A stretch of 36,026 bases of DNA from CAKRPJ01 sp934376955 (GTDB taxonomy: Bacteria > Bacillota > Clostridia > Lachnospirales > Lachnospiraceae): the NCBI GenBank assembly GCA_934376955.1, contig CAKRPJ010000025.1, forward strand, positions 1 to 36,026. Reading direction: 5' to 3'. Below, piece by piece: positions 25,370 to 33,671 of the stretch; position 1 is the stretch's first letter; every line of letters begins with the position of its first letter. The notes below the pieces were generated by a model. The model had not been told where the DNA came from. It searched no databases and saw only the letters and a list, made by a program, of their open reading frames with translations. The position numbers and the translations under genes were made by a program.

Positions 25370-26383
25370 ATGAAACATATCCTTCTTCTTGGAACCGGCG
25401 GTACTATCGCCTGCAAGCGCGGAGATTCCGGCCTGACTCCGCTCCTGACCGGTGATGAGCTCTTATCCTATGTGCCTGCAGCCCGTTCCTTCTGTGAAGT
25501 AGACGCAATTCAGGTTCTCAATATTGACAGTACAAATATCCACCCCAAGCACTGGCTGATGCTTTCTAAGGTGCTTGAGGAAAATTATGATAACTATGAC
25601 GGCTTTGTGATCTGCCACGGAACGGACACCATGGCATATACGGCCGCTGCCATGTCTTACCTTGTCCAGCACTCTAATAAGCCTATCGTGATCACCGGCG
25701 CACAAAAGCCTATCGATCTGGATGTGACTGATGCGCGGACAAACCTTTTAGACAGCCTCCGTTTTGCATCCTGTGAACGTGCCCATGGCGTAAATATCGT
25801 TTTCGACGGCAAGGTGATCGCCGGAACAAGAGGCAAAAAGGAGCGCACAAAGAGCTACAACGCCTTTTCCAGCATCAATTTCCCGTATCTGGCTGTTATA
25901 CAGGATGACCAGATCCTGTTCTATATTGATGATAAATGGCAGGATAAGGAAAATGTCCGTTTCTACCACGAATTAAACAGCCATGTGGCACTCCTTAAGC
26001 TGATTCCCTCTATGGACTCCTCAATTCTGGATTACATGGCAGACCACTATGATGCGGTCGTTATCGAATCCTTCGGTGTAGGCGGACTTCCCTCCTACGA
26101 ATCCGGAGATTTTTACCATTCCATCGAGAAAATGGTCGAAAATAAAAAGATCGTTGTCATGACGACCCAGGTAACTCAGGAGGGCAGTAATATGTCCGTC
26201 TATGAGGTCGGCCAGAAGATCAAAAACACCTTCGGTCTGATCGAATCCTACGACATGACTCTGGAGGCAACCGTCACGAAGCTTATGTGGATCCTCGGTC
26301 AGACCTCCGATCCGAAGCAGGTTAAGAAAATGTTTTATAAGACCATCGGACACGACATTCTCTGGAATGCGGTCTCCGACTGA
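25370..26383 (+). CDS. ansA: L-asparaginase (type I-like, cytosolic)
   Basis: This enzyme hydrolyses asparagine to aspartate and ammonia. The two family threonines are visible: Thr12 in LGTGGTIA, and Thr85 with Asp86 in HGTDTMAYTA. ITGAQKP carries the conserved Lys. Length is 337 residues with no signal peptide, so it is a cytosolic, AnsA-like enzyme rather than the secreted type II. The ATG at 25370 (MKHILLLG) is the family start and is preceded by GAAAGGGG; an ATG ten codons earlier in the same frame overlaps that site. It is transcribed alone and ends at a convergent terminator shared with pstB. Confidence 0.95.
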   Translation: MKHILLLGTGGTIACKRGDSGLTPLLTGDELLSYVPAARSFCEVDAIQVLNIDSTNIHPKHWLMLSKVLEENYDNYDGFVICHGTDTMAYTAAAMSYLVQHSNKPIVITGAQKPIDLDVTDARTNLLDSLRFASCERAHGVNIVFDGKVIAGTRGKKERTKSYNAFSSINFPYLAVIQDDQILFYIDDKWQDKENVRFYHELNSHVALLKLIPSMDSSILDYMADHYDAVVIESFGVGGLPSYESGDFYHSIEKMVENKKIVVMTTQVTQEGSNMSVYEVGQKIKNTFGLIESYDMTLEATVTKLMWILGQTSDPKQVKKMFYKTIGHDILWNAVSD

Positions 26384-26406
26384 TCCCACACATTCGCAGA
26401 TGCAAC

Positions 26407-26462
26407 AAAGACCCGATCCCGATCTTGGACAAGCCAAGTTCGGAACAGGGTCTTTTTCTTTT
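26407..26462. terminator. bidirectional terminator between ansA and pstB
   Basis: AAAGACCC (26407-26414) pairs with GGGTCTTT (26448-26455), with inner pairs CCGA/TCGG and CTTGG/CCAAG. A T-rich run (TTTTTCTTTT) follows on the plus strand. The minus side has only a short T run, so it works best for the asparaginase transcript and less well for pst. Confidence 0.85.
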
Positions 26463-26491
26463 CGCAAAGGATCATTGAGCCGGCCCTTGAT

Positions 26492-27241
26492 CTAACCGTA
26501 GATCCCGTCTAAGAACGATCTGGTCTCCTTCTCTTTGGGCTCCTCAAATAATTCTTCGGCCTTTCCGTATTCAACCAGCCGTCCCTCGAATACAAAGGCA
26601 ACATCATCCGCGATCCTTTTGGCCTGTGCAATGTTATGGGTCACGATGACGATCGTATATTTTTTCTTAAGCTCTGTCAGCATAGCTTCTATTACTGCCG
26701 ACGATCTGACATCAAGGGCTGAGCAGGGTTCGTCTAAAAGCAGAACCTCCGGCTCCACCGTCAGAGCCCGGGCGATACAAAGACGCTGCTTCTGCCCACC
26801 GGAAAGCTTTAATGCACTTTTATTCAGCTCATCCTTTACTTCTTCATAAAGTCCGGCCATCTTTAGCTTTTCTGTTACCATCTCCTTAAGCTTATTCTTA
26901 TCCCGTTCTCCATAATACTTTAACGCGTAAGTCATATTCTTATAAATGGAAAAAGGAAACGGAGACGGAGTCTGAAATACAAGCCCCACCTGCTTTCTTA
27001 AGGTTTCTACCGGAATTTCCCTGATATTTTTTCCATGGAGCAGCAGCTGTCCGAGGACCTCTGCCCCCGGCTCCTCCCACAACAGTCCGTTCATGGTCCT
27101 AAGGAGCGTTGTCTTTCCGCATCCGGAAGGGCCCATAATAGCCGTTATCCTGTTGGGATATATATTCATTGAAACATCTTTTAATATCGGCTTTCCGTCA
27201 TAGGAAACACCGACATTTTCCAGTTTTATGAGTTCTTCCAT
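26492..27241 (-). CDS. pstB: phosphate ABC transporter ATP-binding protein PstB
   Basis: This is the ATPase of the high-affinity phosphate importer. Walker A is GPSGCGKTT (37-45), the signature is LSGGQKQRL, Walker B is VLLLDEPCSALD, and the switch His is in VIVTHNIAQAKR. GLVFQTPSPFPFSIYKNM is the PstB Q-loop region, and the end (RSFLDGIYG) fits. At 249 residues it is normal. It overlaps pstA by 16 bases. The gene order is pstS, pstC, pstA, pstB without the phoU that often follows; the operon stops at the terminator. Confidence 0.94.
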   Translation of the reverse strand: MEELIKLENVGVSYDGKPILKDVSMNIYPNRITAIMGPSGCGKTTLLRTMNGLLWEEPGAEVLGQLLLHGKNIREIPVETLRKQVGLVFQTPSPFPFSIYKNMTYALKYYGERDKNKLKEMVTEKLKMAGLYEEVKDELNKSALKLSGGQKQRLCIARALTVEPEVLLLDEPCSALDVRSSAVIEAMLTELKKKYTIVIVTHNIAQAKRIADDVAFVFEGRLVEYGKAEELFEEPKEKETRSFLDGIYG

Positions 27242-28068
27242 CGTTTTTCACTCCTTCTTGCATATACCGTTGCCAGCAGATTGCTGAGCAGAATGATCGC
27301 CATCATCACAAAGGCCGTTCCGTAAGCTGTATCCATCGATGTGGCTCCCTGGGCCACCAGAAGATACAGATGGAGCGGAAGGGCCATAGCCGGAGCAAAC
27401 AGGTTGTCTGGCACTGCTGCATAGGCGACCGCTCCGGTAAAGATCATCGGGGCCGTAGCTCCCATGGCATAGCAGCCCCCCAATATCAAGCCGGATACCA
27501 GCTCTCCGCGACAGGAGGGAAGAATGATCCTTGAGATCGTATAAAGTCTGGAGCAGCCAAGGGCATAGGAGGACTGAACGATGTGGACAGGAACCTCTCT
27601 GAAGGCCTTCTCAGCCCTGACCTCGATAAACGGAAGGATCATGATCGCCAGAGCGACGCCTGCGGAAAATATGCATCTTCCGAAATCCAGATCGCGTACA
27701 AGAAAGCTATAGGCAAAAAGCCCCAATACGATCGATGGGATCCCGGAAATACACTGGATCACAAGATGGATCCCTTCCTCCAGATACCGGTTACTGCAAT
27801 AAAATACAACAAAAAGCGCTGTTGCGATGGCCGGTATCCCGCCTAATACAAGGGCGGTTCCCGTAAACATCAGGCTTCCTATGATCGCCGGGAAAATACC
27901 GCCTTCTTCGCCGAGGATCAGACCGCGCGGCGCCTCGGTCAGAAATTCCATGCTGATCGTTCCGGCGCCTCGGTAAAATACAAAGCCGAACAAAAACAGA
28001 ATGACTGCACATACCAGTGCAAAGCTTATGTATGCCCATGCTTTGATCAGATTTCCCAGCCATCTCAT
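27226..28068 (-). CDS. pstA: phosphate ABC transporter permease PstA
   Basis: This is one of the two membrane subunits of the phosphate importer. It has six hydrophobic segments, starting at about 12-34. The binding-protein-dependent transport loop near 180 reads SSYALGCSRLYTISRIILPSCRG, split by charged residues; it is the coupling motif (EAA-type) contacting PstB. EGGIFPAIIGSLMFTG near 55 is typical PstA. It is 280 residues. GGGAGGG precedes the ATG, which overlaps the pstC stop as ATGA. Confidence 0.94.
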   Translation of the reverse strand: MRWLGNLIKAWAYISFALVCAVILFLFGFVFYRGAGTISMEFLTEAPRGLILGEEGGIFPAIIGSLMFTGTALVLGGIPAIATALFVVFYCSNRYLEEGIHLVIQCISGIPSIVLGLFAYSFLVRDLDFGRCIFSAGVALAIMILPFIEVRAEKAFREVPVHIVQSSYALGCSRLYTISRIILPSCRGELVSGLILGGCYAMGATAPMIFTGAVAYAAVPDNLFAPAMALPLHLYLLVAQGATSMDTAYGTAFVMMAIILLSNLLATVYARRSEKRWKNS

Positions 28069-28952
28069 TCTGCATCCCTCCCCTGATTTGAAACGATCCG
28101 TCTGCGGAGCATATTGATCCCTACATTAATAATAAACAATAAAAGCATCAGCACCAGACCGGCTCCGTACAGGGCATGGTAATGAGTGCTCCCATATTCA
28201 GCGGTTCCCATTTCCAGTGCGATCACCGAAGCAATGCTCTCACTCTTTCCCAGCAGCCTCGGAAAAAGATTGGCATTTCCCATTACCATCATAACGGCCA
28301 TCGTTTCCCCCATGGCACGTCCGATTGCAAGGATCATGGATAACAGGATGTTTTTCCATGAAGCGGGAAGAATGATCGTTGCGATCGCATACCACCTGCC
28401 AATCCCCAGAGCGGCCGCAGCAGCTTCATATTTTTTCTTCTCTTTCCGGATGGTCTCACTGCAGGAGGAGACCAGAAACGGGAGAAGCATAACAGCCAGC
28501 AGGATACCTGCCGCCAGTACACACGTTCCTGTGCGGACGCCCGCCTTCAGGAAAATACGGACCAGCACCTGAAGACCGATAAAGCCATAAACAACAGACG
28601 GGATGCCTGCCAGAAGATCCACAAAGGGATACAGGATGCCGCACATGCTCTCTGTAGCAACACAGGATAAAAACACAGATGCCCCGAGGCCGATCCCCAC
28701 TGCCAAGATCATTGCCGTAAATGAAACGTAAACAGTGGCCACGATAAAATTAAAGATTCCAAAGGCAGTCGTTCCTGTATAATCGATAGGCATCCATCGT
28801 TTTCCCAGCAAAAATTCCGAAAGGCTGACCTCCTGAAACAGCGGGAGCGCCTCTTTCACGATAAAGTAAATCACAAATCCCAACGCCATGATCGAACATG
28901 CCGTGAGAAGATAAATAAGGACGGAAAACGCAGAGTCGATCTTTTTTCTCAT
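28065..28952 (-). CDS. pstC: phosphate ABC transporter permease PstC
   Basis: This is the second membrane subunit of the phosphate importer. The first helix is at about 10-32, and the coupling loop reads AAAALGIGRWYAIATIILPAS, followed by GRAMGETMAVMMVMGN, a PstC signature. FLLGKRWMPIDYTGTTAFGIFNF is also family-like. The start at 28952 (MRKKIDSAF) is fixed by AGGAGG five bases upstream; the open frame reaches 28994, into the attenuator hairpin. The length is 295 residues. The 78-base gap to pstS holds a possible attenuator. Confidence 0.94.
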   Translation of the reverse strand: MRKKIDSAFSVLIYLLTACSIMALGFVIYFIVKEALPLFQEVSLSEFLLGKRWMPIDYTGTTAFGIFNFIVATVYVSFTAMILAVGIGLGASVFLSCVATESMCGILYPFVDLLAGIPSVVYGFIGLQVLVRIFLKAGVRTGTCVLAAGILLAVMLLPFLVSSCSETIRKEKKKYEAAAAALGIGRWYAIATIILPASWKNILLSMILAIGRAMGETMAVMMVMGNANLFPRLLGKSESIASVIALEMGTAEYGSTHYHALYGAGLVLMLLLFIINVGINMLRRRIVSNQGRDAE

Positions 28953-28961
28953 AATTTCCTC

Positions 28962-29004
28962 CTGAAAAAAGCTAAAAGAGAGCAGATGGCTCATGCACCT
29001 GCTC
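28962..29004 (-). terminator. possible attenuator between pstS and pstC
   Basis: GAGCAG (28980-28985) pairs with CTGCTC (28999-29004), extending through TG/CA with one mismatch. The minus strand then reads TCTTTTAGCTTTTTTC. This would stop part of the transcript after pstS, giving more binding protein than permease, a common arrangement for ABC importers. Confidence 0.55.
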
Positions 29005-29030
29005 CCTCGCTAAACAGCCTGTTTTCTCAA

Positions 29031-30032
29031 TTAGTTTGCCGGTGTGAATGCCGGAATGTAACCATTGGCTTCTGTAGCATCGTATCCTGCCTGAGAGAAT
29101 ACATAGTCAACGAAGGCCTGCTCAGAAGCTGTCAGCTTGTCGCCTGTTACGAACATAACCGGACGCTGGATCTTGTAGGCATCGCTGATGATGTTCTCAA
29201 CTGTCGGCTCAACACCGTCAACCTTCATTGCCTTTAATGCCTCACCCTTTGCATTGATCTTGTTGAATGCACCAAAGCCTGCATAGCCGATGCCCCACTT
29301 ATCATTTGCAATGTTTGTAGCCAGCTCGGTCATGGATGCGGACTGTGTTGCGGAAGCAGTTACTTCGCTCTCACCCATAACGGCCTTCTGGAATACCTCA
29401 TAAGCACCGCCGGACAGGTCACGGATATATACGTTGATCGGCTCTGCCGGAAGGGATGCGTCTACCTTATCCCAGCTTGTGATCTCGCCTGCAAAGATCT
29501 GACGGATCATATCTGTTGTCATGTCATCCATAACGTCGCAGATCGGATTCTCAACATTTACAGATACGGTAAGAGCGTCACGAGCTACGGTAAAGCTCTG
29601 ATAATCCGGGCCGAGCTTTTCTACCTCGGAATCCTTGATCGCACGTGCCAGCATACCAAAGTCTGCTGTCTTATCTACTGCTGCACTTACGCCTACTCCG
29701 GATCCGCCCGGTGCAACGTAAATCGAGATGTTTTCTGCCGGGAAGGACGCATCAATCTTATCCCATGTGACATACTTCTCGGTAAAGGAAGATGCCAGAG
29801 AGGACATGATCGGGTAAAGAGAGGTGGAACCGCAGAACAGGATCGAGGACTGGAATTTATCTTCCTGTGCAGCCTCCGTTGCTGCCTCTGTGGTAGCCGC
29901 CTCTGTTGCTGCCTCTGTTGTAGCTGCTTCTGTTGCTGCAGCTGTTGTAGCTGCCGTTGTGTTTCCGCCGCAAGCGGTCAACATGCTTAAGGACATAGCT
30001 GCGGCAAGTATCTTTGTAAGATTTTTCTTCAT
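29031..30032 (-). CDS. pstS: phosphate-binding lipoprotein PstS
   Basis: This is the extracytoplasmic phosphate receptor of the Pst importer. The signal peptide ends in the lipobox LTAC with the lipidated Cys at 21. Residues 25-55 are a Thr/Ala/Glu tandem-repeat spacer. The binding domain follows, with FCGSTSLYPIM (phosphate-contacting Ser/Thr) and FAGEITSWDKVD, typical of PstS. A second, related segment (89-112, TWDKIDASFPAENISIYV) resembles the usual one (186-209). The start at 30032 has GGAGG seven bases upstream; the frame is open further up, but that part covers the promoter-proximal leader. It is 333 residues. No PhoP box could be recognised. Confidence 0.93.
   Translation of the reverse strand: MKKNLTKILAAAMSLSMLTACGGNTTAATTAAATEAATTEAATEAATTEAATEAAQEDKFQSSILFCGSTSLYPIMSSLASSFTEKYVTWDKIDASFPAENISIYVAPGGSGVGVSAAVDKTADFGMLARAIKDSEVEKLGPDYQSFTVARDALTVSVNVENPICDVMDDMTTDMIRQIFAGEITSWDKVDASLPAEPINVYIRDLSGGAYEVFQKAVMGESEVTASATQSASMTELATNIANDKWGIGYAGFGAFNKINAKGEALKAMKVDGVEPTVENIISDAYKIQRPVMFVTGDKLTASEQAFVDYVFSQAGYDATEANGYIPAFTPAN
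29868..29960 (-). repeat. tandem repeat encoding the Thr/Ala/Glu spacer of PstS
   Basis: The encoded spacer repeats EAATTEAAT, a period of nine residues (27 bases), about two and a half times after a Thr/Ala lead-in. It tethers the domain to the lipid anchor. Such a repeat can vary in copy number between strains. Confidence 0.75.
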
Positions 30033-30065
30033 TTTTACTCCTCCATAAATTAACTGATAAGCTGC

Positions 30066-30079
30066 GGACAGGATTGTCC
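30066..30079. other. short palindrome in the pstS leader
   Basis: GGACA-GGAT-TGTCC lies between the pstS promoter and its ribosome site. It could be a small leader hairpin or a protein site; there is no other support. Confidence 0.25.
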
Positions 30080-30091
30080 ACAACCATGTAA

Positions 30092-30120
30092 AGTATAATT
30101 CAATGGTTCAAAAGAATCAA
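30092..30120 (-). promoter_or_regulatory. promoter of the pst operon
   Basis: On the minus strand -35 TTGATT (30115-30120), a 17-bp spacer and -10 TATACT (30092-30097) give a start near 30085, about 53 bases before the pstS ATG. I see no direct repeats upstream that I could call a PhoP/PhoB box. Confidence 0.6.
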
Positions 30121-30174
30121 ATTGTTTTTTTCAATAGCTTTGCTTAAATTTTTTGTAAAATCTATCCATATTGA

Positions 30175-30183
30175 TGCTATACT
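30175..30183 (+). promoter_or_regulatory. extended -10 promoter of the HAD gene
   Basis: TGCTATACT (30175-30183) is an extended -10. A weak TTGTAA lies 19 bp upstream. Transcription would start near 30190 and include the hairpin at 30198-30220 in an 80-base leader. Confidence 0.5.
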
Positions 30184-30197
30184 GTAGTTGTTTCGTC

Positions 30198-30220
30198 AAG
30201 CGGATATTCGTGATCCGCTT
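30198..30220 (+). other. leader hairpin upstream of the HAD gene
   Basis: AAGCGGAT (30198-30205) pairs perfectly with ATCCGCTT (30213-30220) around a 7-base loop. No T run follows, so it is not an ordinary terminator. A second small stem, TGCTG-CCG-CAGCA (30246-30258), sits just before the ribosome site GGAGG. The two together could be a translational control leader. Confidence 0.4.
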
Positions 30221-30271
30221 TGCTGCCTATTCATAATCGAATAACTGCTGCCGCAGCAATGGAGGCTATAA

Positions 30272-30739
30272 ATGAAAATTGATATTCCCGGCTACAGAGA
30301 GCTCGAGCTCTCCTGCCTTGTCCTTGACTATAACGGAACGATCGCCCTCGACGGCACGATCGCACCGGAAACAAAGGAGGCGATCTGCCGCCTCTCCCAC
30401 ACCTATTCCATCTATGTTCTGACCGCCGATACCCACGGAACCGCCGCTTCAAACTGTTGCGGACTCCCGCTTACAATACGGACATTTCCAAAGGGCTCTG
30501 CCATGGAAGCAAAGCTTAATATTGTCCGCTCCCTAGGGGCCAACCGGTGTGTGGCGATCGGAAACGGAAGAAATGACTGCCTTATGTGCAAAGAAAGCGC
30601 CCTCTCCATCGCCGTAATGGCGGAAGAAGGCGCCTGCTCTGCATTGATCGCGGCCACAGACATCTGCACCCGCTCGATCCTTGATGCCCTTGCTCTTTTA
30701 GAAAAGCCAAAAAGGCTGATTGCCACCTTAAGAGGATAG
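30272..30739 (+). CDS. HAD-superfamily hydrolase, soluble P-type-ATPase-like
   Basis: This is a 155-residue cytosolic protein with a HAD core. The nucleophile motif is LVLDYNGT, with Asp19 and Asn21 in the place of the usual second Asp. The Thr motif is VLTADT (Thr51) and the metal motif GNGRND (97-102). The Asn variant and the small size, without a cap domain, fit the 'soluble P-type ATPase' group (COG4087) as I recall it, whose physiological role is unknown. A good ribosome site, GGAGG, precedes the ATG by six bases. The gene is divergent from pstS and convergent with metA, and transcribed alone. Confidence 0.85.
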   Translation: MKIDIPGYRELELSCLVLDYNGTIALDGTIAPETKEAICRLSHTYSIYVLTADTHGTAASNCCGLPLTIRTFPKGSAMEAKLNIVRSLGANRCVAIGNGRNDCLMCKESALSIAVMAEEGACSALIAATDICTRSILDALALLEKPKRLIATLRG

Positions 30740-30771
30740 CCCGAACTCTTACGATGAGGCCGGATGGCGGC

Positions 30772-31692
30772 TTACTCCGCGTCTTCCTCCAAAGTATAAG
30801 GTGTTACCTGATATACATAGAAATTCAGCCAGTTTGTATAAAGGGTGTTGGCCATATTTCTCCATGTCAGTGCCGGGACTGTTGAGGGATCATCATTATC
30901 ATAATAATGACACGGTAATACCGGTTTAAGTCCCCGGCCAAGATCTCTGTGATATTCACTGTCTAAGGTCATTCTGTCATATTCCGGATGTCCCTGAACA
31001 AAAATCTGGCTCCCGTCTCGGTTCATTATAAGAAATACGCCGGCCTCCTCGGAGCGGGCAAGGATCCGAAGCTCAGGATGCTTCAGGATGTCCTCCTCCC
31101 GGACTTCGGTATAACGGGAATGCGGACAGTTAAAGTAATCATCAAAGCTTCGCATCAGCGGTACTTTTCTGTCTAAGGTCGTATGTCTGTAGATTCCGGA
31201 AAGCTTTTCTGCCCTTAAATGCTTCTGTATTCCATAGTGGTAATATAACCCGGCCTGAGCTCCCCAGCATAAATGCAGCGTTGAGGTCACATGGGTCTTG
31301 CTCCACTCCATGATCCTTGTTAACTCCTCCCAGTAGTTTACCTGCTCAAATTCCATCAGCTCCACCGGCGCTCCTGTGATGATCATTCCATCATAGCGGC
31401 GTTTTTTTATGTCCTCAAACGTAACATAAAACTTGTTCAAATGGCTGGCCGACGTGTGGGTGGACTCGTGGGTGGACATGGTCATATATGTGCATTCTAC
31501 CTGCAGCGGTGTATTGGATAATGCCCGCAAAAGCTGTGTCTCCGTATCCTCCTTGAGCGGCATAAGGTTCAATATCAGGATTTCAAGGGGGCGGATATCC
31601 TGACTTGCCGCCCTGCTTTCATCCATAATAAATACATTTTCACTTTCCAATATTGCCCGTGCGGGCAGATCATTCTGAATTTTAATCGGCAT
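30772..31692 (-). CDS. metAA: homoserine O-acetyltransferase, MetA family
   Basis: MetA activates homoserine by acylating its hydroxyl, the first step to methionine. The catalytic Cys142 (LHLCWGAQ), His235 and Glu237 (QGHPEYD) are all present in 306 residues. Position 111 is Glu (GAPVE), as I recall for the Bacillus cereus enzyme, which uses acetyl-CoA; E. coli has Gly there and uses succinyl-CoA. I therefore infer acetyl-CoA specificity. The ATG at 31692 overlaps the ligA stop by 11 bases, and AGGAGA precedes it. It is the last gene of the queA operon. No SAM riboswitch or T-box precedes it, so methionine control may be lacking at this gene. Confidence 0.94.
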   Translation of the reverse strand: MPIKIQNDLPARAILESENVFIMDESRAASQDIRPLEILILNLMPLKEDTETQLLRALSNTPLQVECTYMTMSTHESTHTSASHLNKFYVTFEDIKKRRYDGMIITGAPVELMEFEQVNYWEELTRIMEWSKTHVTSTLHLCWGAQAGLYYHYGIQKHLRAEKLSGIYRHTTLDRKVPLMRSFDDYFNCPHSRYTEVREEDILKHPELRILARSEEAGVFLIMNRDGSQIFVQGHPEYDRMTLDSEYHRDLGRGLKPVLPCHYYDNDDPSTVPALTWRNMANTLYTNWLNFYVYQVTPYTLEEDAE

Positions 31693-33658
31693 TGCTTTCT
31701 TCTTCTCCTGTCATCCTCAGAAAATCCGCTTCCGAAATGATCGGCACTCCCAATTCCTTTGCCTTCTTATTCTTCGACGAATTTGATGTCACCTCGTTGT
31801 TGATTAAATAGCTGGTCTTTGCTGTTACAGATCCGGTAGCCTTTCCGCCCCGGGCTTCAATATATTCCTGAAGCTCCTTGCGGTTTGCAAAATGCTCCAC
31901 TGAGCCCGTGATCACAAAGGTTTTGCCCTCTAAGCTCCGATCTGTGCTTTCTGTATTTTCATTTTCAAAGGTCAGATCCTCCAGCAGATGATCCAACACT
32001 TTATTATTCTCATCCGACTTAAAATATCCGACCCACGCATCCGCCAGAACGGCTCCGATGCCATCTATGGCACAAAGCTCCTCTCTGTCTGCCTTTCTCA
32101 TGGCATCCAGATCAAATTTAAAGTGTCGGCATATCATTTTTGCGTTTGCGAGTCCGATCCCGGCGATCCCCAGTCCGAATATCAGTCGGGGAAGCGTCGT
32201 ATGGGAGGATGTTTTGGCAGCTGCGATCAGGTTTTCGTAGGATTTCTGCCCAAAGCCCTCCATCCCGACGATCTCCTCTTTATGTCTGTCCAGATGGAAA
32301 ATGTCATCATATTCGTGGATAAAACCGGCGGCAATAAATTTCTCCAGCGTCATTTCTGACAATCCGTCAATATTCAGCGCATCCCGGCTTACGAACAGAT
32401 CAAAGCTTTTTATCCTCTTAGCCTGACATTCCGGATTAGTGCAATAAAGAGCCTTGACATCATTGACACTTCGTATCTCCGTCCTACCTCCACACACCGG
32501 ACATGTCTGGGGAATGTCCCGCACACCGCTTCTCGTAAGATTTTCTGCGATCTGCGGAATGATCATGTTGGCCTTATAGACGGTGATTCTGTCTCCGACT
32601 CCAAGTTTAAGCCCTTCCATAATGCTGATGTTGTGGACACTTGCCCGGCTCACGGTAGTCCCCTCAAGCTCCACCGGCTCAAATACAGCGACCGGATTAA
32701 TAAGCCCTGTCCGCGATGCACTCCATTCTATATAGGAAAGAGTTGTTTCCTGCAATTCATCGGCCCATTTAAATGCAATGGAATCCTTCGGAAATTTTGC
32801 CGTTCTTCCTAAAGACATTCCGTAAGCAATATTATCGTATAAAAGTACCAGTCCATCTGATGGAATGTCATTATCTTCGATCCGTTTCGCGAACCCGGCC
32901 ACTGCCTCCGAAAGATTTTCCGCGGTCACTTCAACAAATTCGACGGTTTCAAAGCCGAGGCCGGACAGCCAGATAAACTGCTCTTTTCTGGAATTATGAA
33001 AATCGATGCCATCTGCCTGCACCAGAGAAAACGCCATAAAACGAACATTTCTCTCTGCTGTGATCCTGCTGTTTAACTGACGGACCGAGCCACTGCACAG
33101 ATTTCTCGGATTTTTATATCTGGCATCTACGTCATCAATGGACTCATTAAGCTCCTTAAAGTCAGAATAAGTGATCACCGCCTCTCCCCGCAGGATCAGC
33201 CTGTCTTTATATGGGATCGACATGGGAAGATTAACAAACGTTCTTGCATTGGCTGTTATGACCTCACCGATCTCTCCGTTTCCTCTGGTAACTGCTTTGG
33301 AAAGTGTCCCGTTTTCGTAGGTGAGTACCACGGTCAGACCATCCATCTTCCATGAAAGAAGTCCTTTTTGAGCTCCGAGCCATTCCTTAAGCTCGTCCAC
33401 GCTTTTTGTTTTATTTAAAGAAAGCATCGGCTTTTCGTGGCGTTCCTTTGGCAGCTCGCTCAATACCTCATACCCGACCTTCTGGGTCGGACTTCCCGCA
33501 AATACAGTTCCGGTCTCTTTCTCCAGTCTAAGGAGCTCATCATAGAGCTTGTCATACTCAAAGTTCTCCATGATCTCCCGACTTTCCTGATAGTAAGCTC
33601 TGGAAGCCTTTGAAAGTATGGCACATAGTTCTTTCATGCGTGTTAATCTCTCATCCAT
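31682..33658 (-). CDS. ligA: NAD-dependent DNA ligase LigA, divergent active site
   Basis: The 658-residue protein has the full LigA layout: domain Ia (residues about 15-65), adenylation domain, OB fold, a four-Cys zinc finger (CPVC...CTNPEC), helix-hairpin-helix repeats and a C-terminal BRCT domain (about 575-650). The adenylated Lys is Lys104 (KMDG) and the motif V Lys is Lys297 (IAFKW). Motif IV, normally DGVVIK, reads DGLVLL, so the usual Lys is Leu273. TRGDG has become TRGNG (Asn127). Either this is a distinct clostridial LigA lineage or a second, specialised ligase. AAAGGAG precedes the ATG. It lies between rluF-like and metA genes; the latter overlaps it. Confidence 0.92.
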   Translation of the reverse strand: MDERLTRMKELCAILSKASRAYYQESREIMENFEYDKLYDELLRLEKETGTVFAGSPTQKVGYEVLSELPKERHEKPMLSLNKTKSVDELKEWLGAQKGLLSWKMDGLTVVLTYENGTLSKAVTRGNGEIGEVITANARTFVNLPMSIPYKDRLILRGEAVITYSDFKELNESIDDVDARYKNPRNLCSGSVRQLNSRITAERNVRFMAFSLVQADGIDFHNSRKEQFIWLSGLGFETVEFVEVTAENLSEAVAGFAKRIEDNDIPSDGLVLLYDNIAYGMSLGRTAKFPKDSIAFKWADELQETTLSYIEWSASRTGLINPVAVFEPVELEGTTVSRASVHNISIMEGLKLGVGDRITVYKANMIIPQIAENLTRSGVRDIPQTCPVCGGRTEIRSVNDVKALYCTNPECQAKRIKSFDLFVSRDALNIDGLSEMTLEKFIAAGFIHEYDDIFHLDRHKEEIVGMEGFGQKSYENLIAAAKTSSHTTLPRLIFGLGIAGIGLANAKMICRHFKFDLDAMRKADREELCAIDGIGAVLADAWVGYFKSDENNKVLDHLLEDLTFENENTESTDRSLEGKTFVITGSVEHFANRKELQEYIEARGGKATGSVTAKTSYLINNEVTSNSSKNKKAKELGVPIISEADFLRMTGEEESNAD

Positions 33659-33671
33659 TGCGTCTGCTCCT

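Noticed and set aside
30033..30130. PhoP/PhoB box upstream of pstS
   Set aside because: No pair of 6-8 base direct repeats at the right spacing was found; only a good core promoter is visible.
30772..31692. SAM riboswitch or T-box controlling metA
   Set aside because: The gene starts inside the end of ligA, so there is no leader to hold one.
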